A stretch of 64,000 nt of DNA from Candidatus Salinicoccus stercoripullorum. GTDB lineage: Bacteria > Bacillota > Bacilli > Staphylococcales > Salinicoccaceae. Shown here piece by piece: positions 50,567-60,123 of the stretch. Where the stretch lies: contig DXHR01000003.1 of NCBI GenBank assembly GCA_019113295.1, positions 124,001 to 188,000 of the forward strand, read 5' to 3'. The position numbers were made by a program, and so were the translations under genes. Numbering within the stretch: position 1 is the stretch's first letter; each line of letters opens with the position of its first letter. The notes beneath the pieces were generated by a model, which made no database searches, was not told the origin of the DNA, and saw nothing but the letters and a program-made list of their open reading frames with translations.

Positions 50567-51334
50567 ATGGAATTTAAGGAAATAGAAAATATAATTGAAA
50601 AAGATATTCATGCCAAAGCGGGACTTGTAGCCTTCCGGAAGGAAATGACGGGTTTTCTTGAGCGCACCGATCTTGTGATCGGTAATGAGGCACTTTATAT
50701 ACAGGCATTCATGCACAGCTCATATATAAACGATCTGCAGCTCAATAAAATCCATAATAACGAGAGGCTGGAATTTCTCGGCGATGCAGTACTAGAATTG
50801 ATGGTTTCAGACTATATATACAACAGGTTCAGCGAATTGCCGGAAGGCGACCTGACAAAGCTGAGAGCCAATATCGTGTGTGAACCCTCACTTGTAGTAT
50901 TCGCCTCCAAACTGCACATGGAACCGCTAATCATGCTCGGCCGCGGAGAGGAAAAGACAGGAGGCAGGAAACGGCCTTCCATAATATCCGATACTTTCGA
51001 GGCGTTTCTCGGCGCGCTCTATCTCGATCAGGGGAGTTCGGCTGTGTGGACGTTCCTTGAGAAATTCGTCTTCCCTGAAGTGAAGAATGCGAACTATAAT
51101 GCAGTGGTTGATTACAAGACGGCGCTGCAGGAGCATATGCACAGGAATTACCGCAAAGCGGTGGAATACAAGCTCATGGAAGCGACGGGACCGAGCCATG
51201 ATAAGACATTTGTCACAGGTGTCTATATGGAGGACAGGCTGATGGGAAAAGGCTTCGGGCGTTCCAAGAAGGAATCCGAACAGCGTGCTGCCGAACAGGC
51301 ATTGAGTGAAACGAATGGCGGGGAGAACCACTGA
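50567..51334 (+). CDS. rnc: Ribonuclease III
   Basis: 255 aa. Cuts double-stranded RNA, for example rRNA precursors. The signature NNERLEFLGDAVLEL is present with its metal-binding Glu/Asp, and a C-terminal dsRNA-binding domain (about 180-250) ends in the KKESEQRAAEQAL helix. ATG 50567 is chosen over in-frame starts at 50549/50552 because GGGAGTGA precedes it. Its TGA overlaps the smc start. Confidence 0.95.
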   Translation: MEFKEIENIIEKDIHAKAGLVAFRKEMTGFLERTDLVIGNEALYIQAFMHSSYINDLQLNKIHNNERLEFLGDAVLELMVSDYIYNRFSELPEGDLTKLRANIVCEPSLVVFASKLHMEPLIMLGRGEEKTGGRKRPSIISDTFEAFLGALYLDQGSSAVWTFLEKFVFPEVKNANYNAVVDYKTALQEHMHRNYRKAVEYKLMEATGPSHDKTFVTGVYMEDRLMGKGFGRSKKESEQRAAEQALSETNGGENH

Positions 51335-54300
51335 TGGTATATTTGAAAGCGATAGAAGCCCACGGCTTCAAATCATTTGCGGATAAAGTGAATATTAAAT
51401 TCGATTCGGGTGTGACGGCAGTGGTCGGACCGAACGGCAGCGGCAAAAGCAACATCACGGACGCAATCCGCTGGGTACTCGGCGAACAGTCGGCCCGTAC
51501 GATACGGGGTGTGAAGATGGAGGATGTCATTTTCAATGGCACATCCGGCAGGAAGGCGATGAACTATGCACAGGTGGGCCTTGTGCTGGACAACAGATCC
51601 CGGAAACTGGCTATAGATGCGGATAAAGTGACCATCACACGCAAACTCTACAGGAACGGTGACAGTGAGTACTACATCAATGAGGACAAATGCAGGCTGA
51701 AGGAAATCAACGAGCTTTTCCTCGACTCCGGCCTCGGGAAAAATGCCTATAACATCATTTCCCAGGGGGAAGTCGATGAAGTGCTGAAGGCACGGCCGGA
51801 ACAGCGCAGGAGCCTGATTGAAGAAACTGCTGGCGTAATGAAATACAAACTGAGGAAGAAAGAGTCCGAAAAGCGGCTCGAAGATACCGCACAGAATCTG
51901 AGCCGGGTGAATGACATTATACAGGAACTTGAATCCCGCGTGACGCGGCTCGAGAGGGAAAGTGCGGTTGCCGAAGAATATCTGGCACTCAAAGAAGAGA
52001 TGAGCCGAAGCGATATCGAAGTCACCGTCTACGATATCAAGACCCTCTCAACCCTCCTTCACAAAGAGGAGGCGGCTTACCTCACAACAGAGGAAAAAAC
52101 TTCAGAATGCCGCCGGGCGCTCGAAGAGATGAACCGGGAAATGTCCGATCTCGCAGGTACCCGTGACAAATATGACAGTGAAAACAAAGAACTGAACAAC
52201 CGGCTCGTGGAACTGTCCAAACGTCTTGAGAATACCAGCGGGCGGATCGAACTCTATAAAGAACGTAAAAACAACAAAGGACAGCTGGTGGAAGAACTCA
52301 AGGTCCGTCTCTTTGAACAAAATTCGAGAGTCGGATCCCTCGATGCCAAAAAGGCTGAGGCGGACAGCACAGCCGAATCACTCAATGAGCATGCAGCAAG
52401 GCTTAAAAAGTCCCTCAGAGAGACAAAAGAGCAGCAACGCTATCTTACAGAGGACCAGGGCGATGAAATTGAAAAGCTCAAGGACAGCTATTATGATCTG
52501 ATGGTGGAGAAGACGACGCTCGAGAACGACCGGCGCCGGGAAGAGACGGAGAAGTCCCGTCTGGATGGCAGCCTGCGTCAGAAAGAGGAGCGTCTTGAAA
52601 CACTCAGACAGGATTATGAAAAAGAAGCGGCGGAACATACTGGACTGATTGGAGAGAAAGAGAAAGCCGGCGCGGAGCTTGAAAAAGCACGGGAAAGGTA
52701 TCTTGCTGAAAAGAAGACACTCGCAGAACTCAACCGCAAATACGATGAAGAGCGGGAAAAGCTGCACAAGGCAGGCCGTTTCATCGAGCAGCAGACCTCA
52801 AAGCTTGAAATGCTCAAAAATATGCAGAATGAATACCGCGGCTATTATCCGGGGGTCCGGGCGATTCTGAAAAATCGGGACAGGATCGGTGGTGTACGCG
52901 GCTCAGTCGGTGAACTGATCTCGACTGAAAACAGGTATATGGTGGCACTTGATACTGCCCTTGGTGCCCAGGCGCAGAACATAATCATGTCCAGTGAACA
53001 GGATGCAAAAAAGGCAATCAGCTACCTCAAGGAGAAAAAGAGCGGCTTTGCCACATTCCTGCCGATGGATGTCATCCGTCCGAGATCACTTTCCGGCGAT
53101 ATACGCCAGCAGCTGGAAGACTCACATATAGAAGCCCGGGTGCTTGCCGACATCGCAGTTGCAGACCGCGATATCAGCGATGTTGTGCATCATCTGCTGG
53201 GTACGACGATTGTCGCAGAAAACATAGACGATGCAGGAGTGCTTGCGCGTCATATCAACCACCGTGCACGTATCGTCACGATGGATGGTGAGACGATCAT
53301 GCCCGGCGGCGCGATGAGCGGGGGGTCGAGGAATACAAAGAGCTCCATCATCGAGAGCCAGAGGGAAATGGCGGAAACCAAAGAGAAGCTCGGGGAATAC
53401 AAAGGCAAACTCGAGCGTATGGAGACAATGGTCAGCGATCTCGGCGGAGAAGTTTCCGCACAGATGGAAAAATTGTCGGAACAGGAGAGCGCAGGCGAAA
53501 GGCTTGCTGAAAGGCACGAGGAAGCAGAATCCGCTGCAGACCGGCTGGGTTATCAGCTCGAGGCAAAAGCGGAGACCATGGCAGTGCTTGAAGATGAACT
53601 GGAATCACTCGGCCGCAGGGAGGAAGCGCGTGATTACGCCGGTCTTATCAAAGAAGCGGAGGAAAAGCTCGCCGGACTCGATGAACGTATCCGTCTGATG
53701 AGCGCATCCGACAAGGAGAAAAAAGAGAAACTGGGCGCCCTCACTGATGAAGCGCACGCTGCTGAACGTGAATATACAGCAGTCAGAGAACGAATCAGCC
53801 ACAACAGCGCCGAGCAGGAAAGGATAGCCTCCGAGCTTGAAGCGGCCCGTGAGGCGGTCCGGGAGACAGAATCGCAGCAGGAGATGGTATCGGAAGATCT
53901 TGAGGGAATGGATATTGATGCTCTGGAGAAAGAGAAGCGGGAACTATCCATGGAAGTGGAAAAACTGTACGAAAAGACAGAGACTATGTCCAGCCGTCAG
54001 CATGAAATCAGGATGGAATATAACGCGCTCACGGAAAAGCGTGACCGGACTTCCAAAGAGCTTGAAGAATGTCAGGAAATATTACGCAATCATACAGGCA
54101 AAAAAGAGAAGCTGGATGTTAAAATGGAACAGAAGATCGAATATCTTTCCGAAAATTACAGGCTTACCTATGAAAGAGCTAAAGAGGAGTATGATGATTT
54201 CTCTGATATCGATCAGAAACGCATGCAGATTTCACTCAATAAGAAAAGCATCGAGGAACTCGGTCCTGTGAACCTGGGTGCCATCGAGGAATTCGGGCGT

Positions 54301-54888
54301 GTCAATGAACGCTACAGTTTCCTGAAGGCACAGGAAGCCGATCTTTTTGAAGCACGTTCGACACTGCTTGAAGTGATCAGCGAAATGGATGGTGAAGTCG
54401 CCGTCCGATTCAGGGAAGCCTTCCGGCAGGTGAATGAACACTTCGGTGAAGTGTTCAGGGAGATGTTCGGCGGCGGACAGGCGGAGCTGAGGCTCACTGA
54501 CGAAGATGACTATCTGGAATCCGGCGTAGAGATCTACGCCCAGCCGCCCGGCAAGAAACTGTCATCCCTGTCGCTGCTCTCAGGCGGCGAACGTGCGCTG
54601 ACTGCAATCAGCCTGCTGTTCAGTATATTGAAAGTTCGCGTCAGTCCATTCATCATCCTGGATGAGGTGGAAGCGGCACTTGATGAATCCAACGTGTTGC
54701 GCTATGCGAAATATTTGAAGCAGCTTGCGGAAAATACACAGTTCATCGTCATCACCCACAGAAAAGGTACAATGGAAGAGAGTGACCGGCTGTTCGGCGT
54801 GACGATGCAGGAGCGCGGTGTCAGCCAGCTCATAAGTGTTGATCTTAAGAACTACGAAGAAAAAGTGAGAGAGGAAGAGACGGTGTGA
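51334..54888 (+). CDS. smc: Chromosome segregation/condensation protein SMC
   Basis: 1184 aa. ATPase that organises and separates sister chromosomes with ScpA/ScpB. Head half one has GPNGSGKSNITDAIRW (Walker A); two long coiled-coil arms (about 170-500 and 670-1020) flank a hinge (about 503-655); head half two has LSLLSGGERALTA (ABC signature) and FIILDEVEAALDE (Walker B). The domain order and length are complete. It overlaps rnc by one base and ftsY by four. Confidence 0.96.
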   Translation: MVYLKAIEAHGFKSFADKVNIKFDSGVTAVVGPNGSGKSNITDAIRWVLGEQSARTIRGVKMEDVIFNGTSGRKAMNYAQVGLVLDNRSRKLAIDADKVTITRKLYRNGDSEYYINEDKCRLKEINELFLDSGLGKNAYNIISQGEVDEVLKARPEQRRSLIEETAGVMKYKLRKKESEKRLEDTAQNLSRVNDIIQELESRVTRLERESAVAEEYLALKEEMSRSDIEVTVYDIKTLSTLLHKEEAAYLTTEEKTSECRRALEEMNREMSDLAGTRDKYDSENKELNNRLVELSKRLENTSGRIELYKERKNNKGQLVEELKVRLFEQNSRVGSLDAKKAEADSTAESLNEHAARLKKSLRETKEQQRYLTEDQGDEIEKLKDSYYDLMVEKTTLENDRRREETEKSRLDGSLRQKEERLETLRQDYEKEAAEHTGLIGEKEKAGAELEKARERYLAEKKTLAELNRKYDEEREKLHKAGRFIEQQTSKLEMLKNMQNEYRGYYPGVRAILKNRDRIGGVRGSVGELISTENRYMVALDTALGAQAQNIIMSSEQDAKKAISYLKEKKSGFATFLPMDVIRPRSLSGDIRQQLEDSHIEARVLADIAVADRDISDVVHHLLGTTIVAENIDDAGVLARHINHRARIVTMDGETIMPGGAMSGGSRNTKSSIIESQREMAETKEKLGEYKGKLERMETMVSDLGGEVSAQMEKLSEQESAGERLAERHEEAESAADRLGYQLEAKAETMAVLEDELESLGRREEARDYAGLIKEAEEKLAGLDERIRLMSASDKEKKEKLGALTDEAHAAEREYTAVRERISHNSAEQERIASELEAAREAVRETESQQEMVSEDLEGMDIDALEKEKRELSMEVEKLYEKTETMSSRQHEIRMEYNALTEKRDRTSKELEECQEILRNHTGKKEKLDVKMEQKIEYLSENYRLTYERAKEEYDDFSDIDQKRMQISLNKKSIEELGPVNLGAIEEFGRVNERYSFLKAQEADLFEARSTLLEVISEMDGEVAVRFREAFRQVNEHFGEVFREMFGGGQAELRLTDEDDYLESGVEIYAQPPGKKLSSLSLLSGGERALTAISLLFSILKVRVSPFIILDEVEAALDESNVLRYAKYLKQLAENTQFIVITHRKGTMEESDRLFGVTMQERGVSQLISVDLKNYEEKVREEETV

Positions 54889-55994
54889 GCTTTCTTAAAC
54901 GATTGAAAGACAGATTCCAGCCGAACAAGGAGAAAGAGACCGCCGAAAAGTCGGTGGAGGAACAGAATGAGAAACTCGATGACGGCCTGATCAGCATCGA
55001 GGAATTCGAGGAGTGGGAACAGGAACAGATCGGCTATAAATTCAAAGCGGGTCTCGAGAAGAGCCGTGAGAAATTCCAGAATGAAATCAATGAACTGATG
55101 GCACGGTACCGCACTGTGGACGAGGATTTCTTCGAAGCTTTGGAGGAAGTGCTGATCGGAGCCGATGTCGGGTTCAATACTGTCATGGAACTGACGGATG
55201 AACTGCGCCATGTGGCGAAAGTTGAGAACATCACTGAAACCCGGGACCTCAAGGAGACGATCGTTGAAAAGATGGTCGAAATATATGAACGCAACGACGA
55301 TCTTTCTGAAACCGTGAATATCCAGAAGGATGGTCTGACAGTCATTCTTGTCGTCGGCGTGAACGGCGTCGGCAAGACGACAAGCATCGGCAAGCTTGCC
55401 TATAAATACAAGCAGGAGGGCAAAAATGTCATGCTTGCTGCCGGCGATACATTCCGTGCCGGAGCGATCAACCAGCTGAAAGTATGGGGAGAGCGCGTGG
55501 ATGTGGACGTCATCAGTCAGTCGGAAGGGAGTGACCCGGCAGCAGTCATGTTCGATGCTATCAATGCTGCAAATAAACGCGGTACAGACGTCCTGATCTG
55601 TGATACCGCAGGGCGGCTGCAGAACAAGGGCAATCTGATGAACGAACTTTCCAAGATGAGGAATGTCATTCAGAAGACCGTGCCTGATGCACCGCATGAA
55701 TCGCTGCTTGTACTGGATGCTACAACAGGCCAGAATGCCCTCAGCCAGGCGAAAGCTTTCAAGGAAGTGACGGATGTATCCGGAATCGTCCTGACAAAGC
55801 TCGACGGAACTGCAAAAGGCGGCATCGTGCTCGCCATCAAAAATGAGCTCGGCATCCCTGTCAAATTCGTCGGACTCGGTGAACAGCTGGATGATCTGCA
55901 GGAGTTCAGTGCAGAGAACTATGTTTACGGGCTGTTTGCTGATATGATATCAAATGCAGAGGAATTGGATGATGCGGGCGGGGATGAGGTATAA
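54885..55994 (+). CDS. ftsY: Signal recognition particle receptor FtsY
   Basis: 369 aa, GTG start at 54885. Docks ribosome-SRP complexes at the membrane. A charged acidic N-terminal region (about 1-50) is followed by the SRP NG domain: [15 protein letters not shown] (P-loop), [11 protein letters not shown] and [10 protein letters not shown]. Its TAA shares one base with the ylxM start. Confidence 0.96.
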   Translation: MSFLKRLKDRFQPNKEKETAEKSVEEQNEKLDDGLISIEEFEEWEQEQIGYKFKAGLEKSREKFQNEINELMARYRTVDEDFFEALEEVLIGADVGFNTVMELTDELRHVAKVENITETRDLKETIVEKMVEIYERNDDLSETVNIQKDGLTVILVVGVNGVGKTTSIGKLAYKYKQEGKNVMLAAGDTFRAGAINQLKVWGERVDVDVISQSEGSDPAAVMFDAINAANKRGTDVLICDTAGRLQNKGNLMNELSKMRNVIQKTVPDAPHESLLVLDATTGQNALSQAKAFKEVTDVSGIVLTKLDGTAKGGIVLAIKNELGIPVKFVGLGEQLDDLQEFSAENYVYGLFADMISNAEELDDAGGDEV

Positions 55995-56329
55995 TGACTG
56001 AAGAACTCGAACGCACCATGCGGATGAACCATCTCTATGACTTCTACAATTCGCTGCTTACGGATAAACAGAGAAGGTACATCGAACTTTATTATCTCGA
56101 GGATTTTGCATTCAGTGAAATTGCGGAAGAACTTGATGTCACACGCCAGGCGGTCTATGACAACCTGAAGCGTTCGAAAGACCTTCTGGAGCATTATGAG
56201 CAAAACCTCGGAATGTACAGAAACTTCGAATCAAGGAATACACTTATAAATCAGCTTAAAAATAAACTGGGAGAATCGACGGACTCTGAGACGAGGGAGA
56301 TTCTGGACCGGTTGGAAGCATTGGATTAG
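55994..56329 (+). CDS. ylxM: SRP-associated helix-turn-helix protein YlxM
   Basis: 111 aa. Sigma-70 region 4-like helix-turn-helix ([21 protein letters not shown]) in a short all-helical protein. YlxM homologues are encoded just before ffh throughout Bacillota and are reported to take part in the signal recognition particle pathway. Tightly linked to ftsY and 11 bp from ffh. Confidence 0.92.
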   Translation: MTEELERTMRMNHLYDFYNSLLTDKQRRYIELYYLEDFAFSEIAEELDVTRQAVYDNLKRSKDLLEHYEQNLGMYRNFESRNTLINQLKNKLGESTDSETREILDRLEALD

Positions 56330-56340
56330 GAGGAAGAAAT

Positions 56341-57687
56341 ATGGCTTTTGAAGGATTGGGAGAACGTCTCCAGGCCACGATGGACCGCATCAAGAGTAAA
56401 GGCAAGGTGACCGAGTCGGACATCAAGGTCATGATGCGCGAAGTGCGCCTCGCACTGCTTGAAGCGGACGTCAACTTCAAAGTGGTCAAGCAGTTTATCA
56501 ATCAGGTGAAAGAACGTGCACTCGGTTCTGACGTCATGCAGTCACTGACACCGGGCCAGCAGGTCATCAAGATTGTAAAAGAGGAACTGACCGATCTGAT
56601 GGGTGGAGACAACCAGAAGATCAACCTCAGTCAGAAACCGCCGACTGTCATCATGATGGTCGGTCTCCAGGGTGCCGGTAAGACGACCACTGCAGGCAAG
56701 CTTGCACTTCACTTGAGAAAAAATTTCAATAAGAAACCGCTGCTTGTGGCGGGCGACATATATCGCCCGGCGGCAATCGACCAGCTCGAAACTGTCGGCA
56801 GGCAGATCGACGTTCCGGTGTTTGCCCTCGGGGACAAGGTGAAGCCGCAGCAGATCGTCACCGAGGCGCTGGATCATGCCAGGGCGGAGCATCTGGATAC
56901 GGTCATCATCGATACGGCCGGGCGGCTGCATATCGATGAGGCGCTGATGGATGAACTCAAGGATATCAAAGAGATTGCCACACCTGACGAAATCATGCTG
57001 GTCGTCGATTCCATGACCGGTCAGGATGCTGTCAATGTTGCAGAGTCATTCAATGATCTGCTTGATATCACGGGGGTGACACTGACGAAGCTTGACGGGG
57101 ACACACGCGGCGGTGCGGCACTGTCCATCCGTTCGGTGACCGATAAGCCGATCAAGTTCGCAGGTATGTCCGAGAAGATGGACGGGCTTGAGACTTTCCA
57201 TCCGGACCGTATGGCACAGAGGATACTCGGCATGGGCGATGTGCTGTCCATCATCGAAAAAGCACAGGCGACCGTGGATGAAGACGAGCAGAAAGTGCTT
57301 CAGCAGAAGATCAAGGATCAGAGCTTCACACTGGATGATTTCCTGGAGCAGATGGACCAGGTCAAGAATCTCGGACCGCTTGATGAACTGCTCAAGATGA
57401 TGCCGGGGGCGAACAAGATCAAAGGTCTCGACAAGATGCAGATGAGCGGCAATGAGATCGATCATGTGCAGGCCATCATCCGCTCCATGACGATGGATGA
57501 GCGCGAGAATCCGTCGAAGATAAACGCGAGCCGCAAAAAGCGCATCGCACGCGGTTCCGGACGGACACTCCAGGAAGTGAACCGGCTGCTTAAACAATTC
57601 AATGAAATGAAAAAGATGATGAAGCAGATGACAAGCCAGAAAGGCAGGAAAAAGAATCCTTTCGGCAACATGGGGCTGCCATTTTAA
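56341..57687 (+). CDS. ffh: Signal recognition particle protein Ffh
   Basis: 448 aa. Binds signal sequences and 4.5S/6S RNA. The NG GTPase domain has GLQGAGKTTTAGKLA, DTAGRLHIDE and TKLDGDTRGGAA; the C-terminal methionine-rich M domain (about 300-440) includes the RNA-binding helix SRKKRIARGSGRT and ends MKKMMKQM. The SRP RNA gene is not in the window. Confidence 0.97.
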   Translation: MAFEGLGERLQATMDRIKSKGKVTESDIKVMMREVRLALLEADVNFKVVKQFINQVKERALGSDVMQSLTPGQQVIKIVKEELTDLMGGDNQKINLSQKPPTVIMMVGLQGAGKTTTAGKLALHLRKNFNKKPLLVAGDIYRPAAIDQLETVGRQIDVPVFALGDKVKPQQIVTEALDHARAEHLDTVIIDTAGRLHIDEALMDELKDIKEIATPDEIMLVVDSMTGQDAVNVAESFNDLLDITGVTLTKLDGDTRGGAALSIRSVTDKPIKFAGMSEKMDGLETFHPDRMAQRILGMGDVLSIIEKAQATVDEDEQKVLQQKIKDQSFTLDDFLEQMDQVKNLGPLDELLKMMPGANKIKGLDKMQMSGNEIDHVQAIIRSMTMDERENPSKINASRKKRIARGSGRTLQEVNRLLKQFNEMKKMMKQMTSQKGRKKNPFGNMGLPF

Positions 57688-57696
57688 AATTTCAAA

Positions 57697-57735
57697 ACCC
57701 GTAAAGAGAAAAGTCTTTACAGGATTTTGTTTTTC
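57697..57735 (+). terminator. Weak terminator after ffh
   Basis: GTAAAG (57701-57706) pairs with CTTTAC (57715-57720), with flanking CC/GG and AAA/TTT pairs around mismatches, and T-rich sequence follows. It overlaps the -35 box of the rpsP promoter. Confidence 0.5.
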
Positions 57736-57744
57736 TGTTATAGT
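57716..57744 (+). promoter_or_regulatory. Promoter of the rpsP-khpA-rimM-trmD group
   Basis: TTTACA (57716-57721), 17-bp spacer, TATAGT (57739-57744); a good sigma-A match 43 bp before the rpsP start. Confidence 0.75.
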
Positions 57745-57786
57745 TATAAAAGTGAAATTGAGATATAGAAAGGAGTCAACATACCA

Positions 57787-58062
57787 ATGGCAGTTAAACT
57801 TAGACTGACACGCATGGGTTCCAAAAGAAATCCTTACTACCGTATCGTAGTCGCTGATTCACGCAGCCCGAGAGACGGCCGCATCATCGAACAGATCGGA
57901 AGCTACAACCCGGTGTCCAAAGAAGAAAACAATGTTACGCTTGATGAAGACAAAGCGCTTGAATGGCTGCAGAATGGTGCGAAGCCAAGTGATACAGTTC
58001 GCAACATCCTCAGCAATAAAGGTGTAATGGAGCGTTACCACAACGCGAAATTGGGGAAGTAA
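57787..58062 (+). CDS. rpsP: 30S ribosomal protein S16
   Basis: 91 aa. Characteristic start [20 protein letters not shown] and the [14 protein letters not shown] block. AAAGGAG precedes ATG 57787. First gene of the conserved rpsP-khpA-rimM-trmD-rplS run. Confidence 0.97.
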   Translation: MAVKLRLTRMGSKRNPYYRIVVADSRSPRDGRIIEQIGSYNPVSKEENNVTLDEDKALEWLQNGAKPSDTVRNILSNKGVMERYHNAKLGK

Positions 58063-58068
58063 TCCCAC

Positions 58069-58296
58069 ATGAAACAATTACTTCAAACAATTCTTGAACC
58101 GATGCTGGAACATCCCGAGGCGCTGAAGATCGAGAGTGAGGAAACGGATTATAACGTATCCTATAAGATTGAAGTCCATGAGGACGATGTGGGGCGTGTG
58201 ATCGGCAGGCGCGGACGTGTCATAAAAGCGGTGCGTACCATTGCCTCCGGCGCGAACCACGGCAGTTCAAAGAAAGTGTTTGTTGATGTAGATTAG
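58069..58296 (+). CDS. khpA: KH-domain RNA-binding protein KhpA (YlqC)
   Basis: 75 aa. One KH domain; the GxxG loop is GRRG in VIGRRGRVIKAVRTI. KhpA pairs with KhpB/Jag in other Bacillota and affects cell division and small-RNA regulation. Located 6 bp after rpsP; the rest of the sequence is short acidic/amphipathic helix. Followed by a small terminator. Confidence 0.93.
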   Translation: MKQLLQTILEPMLEHPEALKIESEETDYNVSYKIEVHEDDVGRVIGRRGRVIKAVRTIASGANHGSSKKVFVDVD

Positions 58297-58321
58297 GCAC
58301 ACCGCTGGGTGTGTCTTTTTT
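58296..58321 (+). terminator. Terminator or attenuator between khpA and rimM
   Basis: 8-bp stem GGCACACC/GGTGTGTC (58296-58303 and 58308-58315, one G-T pair), GCTG loop, then TTTTTT. rimM starts 36 bp later with no clear promoter, so it may only reduce read-through. Confidence 0.75.
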
Positions 58322-58356
58322 ATTCATGATGGATAAATGATAAAGAGGTGAAGCTG

Positions 58357-58851
58357 ATGAAGATTAATATCGGGCGACTGGTGAACTTCCATGGCGTGCA
58401 GGGGGAAGTCAAGGTCCTGAGTGATTCCGACTTCACACAGGAACGCTTTGTCCCGGGGGCTGAAGTGGAGATAAAAGGCGAGTCTTTTATCATAGAGAAC
58501 TACCGCACGCATAAGAATTTCCATATGCTGAAGTTCCGCGGGGTGACGAACCTGAATCAGGTCGAGCATCTGAAGGGTGCCGATCTGATGCAGGAGGACG
58601 ATGCTGTTGAAATCGAGCTGGCAGAAAATGAGTTCCATTACCAGGAAATCATAGGGCTGGATGTGATGATTGAAGGATCGCTTGAAAAAATAGGACAGGT
58701 GACTGATATTTTCGAAACCGGGGCGAATGATGTCTGGGTCGTCAAAGGCGGCCGGGAATATATGGTTCCGTATATCGAAGATGTCGTAAAGGAAGTCGAT
58801 CTGGAAAATTCACGTGTCATCATCTCACCGTTGGAGGGGATGCTCGAATGA
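58357..58851 (+). CDS. rimM: 16S rRNA processing protein RimM
   Basis: 164 aa from ATG 58357 (GAGGTG upstream; the in-frame GTG at 58348 is part of that site). Assembly factor for the 30S head, binding S19. An N-terminal RimM domain ([16 protein letters not shown]) and a C-terminal PRC-barrel ([16 protein letters not shown]) are present. It overlaps trmD by four bases. Confidence 0.94.
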   Translation: MKINIGRLVNFHGVQGEVKVLSDSDFTQERFVPGAEVEIKGESFIIENYRTHKNFHMLKFRGVTNLNQVEHLKGADLMQEDDAVEIELAENEFHYQEIIGLDVMIEGSLEKIGQVTDIFETGANDVWVVKGGREYMVPYIEDVVKEVDLENSRVIISPLEGMLE

Positions 58852-59516
58852 ATATCCACTATCTGACACTGTTTCCGGAAATGTATGAAGGAGTGCTGAA
58901 TACCTCCATATTGAAGCGCGCTAAAGAAAAGGGCATCGTCGATTACAATCTTATCAACTTCCGGGACTATTCCGAGAGCAAGCACAACAAGGTGGATGAC
59001 TATCCGTACGGCGGCGGGGCAGGCATGGTCCTGAAGCCCGAGCCCGTCTTCAATGCCATGGATGCTCTTGACCTCGGCAATCCACGCGTCATACTGATGT
59101 GTCCGCAGGGTCGGCCGTTCGATCAGAGAATGGCTGAATCCCTGAGTGGGGAAGACGACATCGTATTCATCTGCGGCCACTACGAAGGCTATGACGAACG
59201 CATCCGGACGCTAGTCACCGATGAAGTCTCCATCGGTGACTACGTCCTGACCGGCGGGGAACTCGCCAGCATGACGATGACGGATGCCGTCGTGCGTCTC
59301 ATACCCGGTGTCCTGAGCCGTGAAGAGAGCCACCAGGAGGATTCATTCTCCACGGGGATGCTCGAACATCCTCACTATACACGGCCCCGTGAATACCGGG
59401 GGATGAAAGTCCCGGACGTGCTCCTGAACGGCAATCACAAACTGATAGATGAATGGCGTCATGAGCAGAGCCTCCTGCGTACACGGGAGCGGCGTCCGGA
59501 CCTCCTTGACGACTAG
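58848..59516 (+). CDS. trmD: tRNA (guanine37-N1)-methyltransferase TrmD
   Basis: 222 aa. SPOUT-family enzyme making m1G37. The start [19 protein letters not shown], the [14 protein letters not shown] block and the knot region [15 protein letters not shown] are present. It is about 20 residues shorter than Bacillus or Staphylococcus TrmD, at the C-terminus, but all catalytic parts are kept. Confidence 0.95.
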   Translation: MNIHYLTLFPEMYEGVLNTSILKRAKEKGIVDYNLINFRDYSESKHNKVDDYPYGGGAGMVLKPEPVFNAMDALDLGNPRVILMCPQGRPFDQRMAESLSGEDDIVFICGHYEGYDERIRTLVTDEVSIGDYVLTGGELASMTMTDAVVRLIPGVLSREESHQEDSFSTGMLEHPHYTRPREYRGMKVPDVLLNGNHKLIDEWRHEQSLLRTRERRPDLLDD

Positions 59517-59546
59517 AATATATACGGAGAATTTATGTGAAAGCCG

Positions 59547-59575
59547 TTGAAAGCATGAAATAATTATGGTAATAT
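59547..59575 (+). promoter_or_regulatory. Possible rplS promoter and leader
   Basis: TTGAAA (59547-59552), 17-bp spacer and TAATAT (59570-59575) precede an untranslated leader of about 75 nt up to rplS (59657). An L19-type ribosomal leader RNA is known at this place in Bacillota; the sequence ATGACGGGCAAGATGG (about 59619-59634) could be part of one, but I cannot confirm the fold. Confidence 0.5.
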
Positions 59576-59656
59576 TATACGAGTGTCTGAGTACACACAT
59601 ACACAACAATCCGCTGCTATGACGGGCAAGATGGTTGGAAGAAGGAGAAGATAATC

Positions 59657-60004
59657 ATGTCACAGGAATTAATCAATGAGCTGACAAAAGATCAGCTGAA
59701 AACAGATCTGCCGCAATTCAAAGCCGGCGACACAGTACGTGTACACGTACGTATCGTCGAGGGAAGCCGTGAGCGTATCCAGGTCTTCGAAGGTGTTGTG
59801 ATCAAACGCCGTGGCGGAGGCATTTCCGAAACATTCACAGTGCGTAAAATTTCCTACGGTGTGGGAGTCGAGCGTACATTCCCTGTACACACGCCGAAAA
59901 TCGAGAAACTCGAAGTTACTCGCCGTGGCCGCGTACGCCGTGCGAAACTTTACTACCTGCGCAGCCTGCGTGGTAAAGCTGCACGTATCAGAGAACTCCG
60001 CTAA
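59657..60004 (+). CDS. rplS: 50S ribosomal protein L19
   Basis: 115 aa. Typical L19: [40 protein letters not shown], and the basic C-terminus [27 protein letters not shown] precedes ATG 59657. Last plus-strand gene of the window. Confidence 0.97.
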   Translation: MSQELINELTKDQLKTDLPQFKAGDTVRVHVRIVEGSRERIQVFEGVVIKRRGGGISETFTVRKISYGVGVERTFPVHTPKIEKLEVTRRGRVRRAKLYYLRSLRGKAARIRELR

Positions 60005-60020
60005 TAGTTCGGAGGAGCAC

Positions 60021-60058
60021 AGCCCCTGCATCCCATCCCGGGACGCGGGGCTTTTTTA
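60021..60058 (+). terminator. Terminator after rplS
   Basis: AGCCCC (60021-60026) pairs with GGGGCT (60047-60052), an inner TCCC/GGGA stem lies between, and a T-run follows (60052-60057). Confidence 0.75.
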
Positions 60059-60073
60059 TATTCGGCTCTACGT

Positions 60074-60113
60074 CAAATACGGTTGATGACGCATGCGTCA
60101 TCAACCGTATTTG
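60074..60113. repeat. Perfect 40-bp palindrome between convergent rplS and yfhO
   Basis: Positions 60074-60093 are the exact reverse complement of 60094-60113, with no spacer (centre GCATGC). It lies 10 bp from the yfhO stop codon. Most likely it forms a hairpin that ends the minus-strand yfhO message, but a clear U-tract is missing on that side. It could also be a protein-binding site or a dispersed repeat. Confidence 0.75.
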
Positions 60114-60123
60114 TTATAGAGTC

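Noticed and set aside
52226..54271. Repetitive Glu/Lys-rich sequence that could suggest a surface repeat protein
   Set aside because: These are the coiled-coil arms of SMC, with both ATPase heads and the hinge in the expected places.
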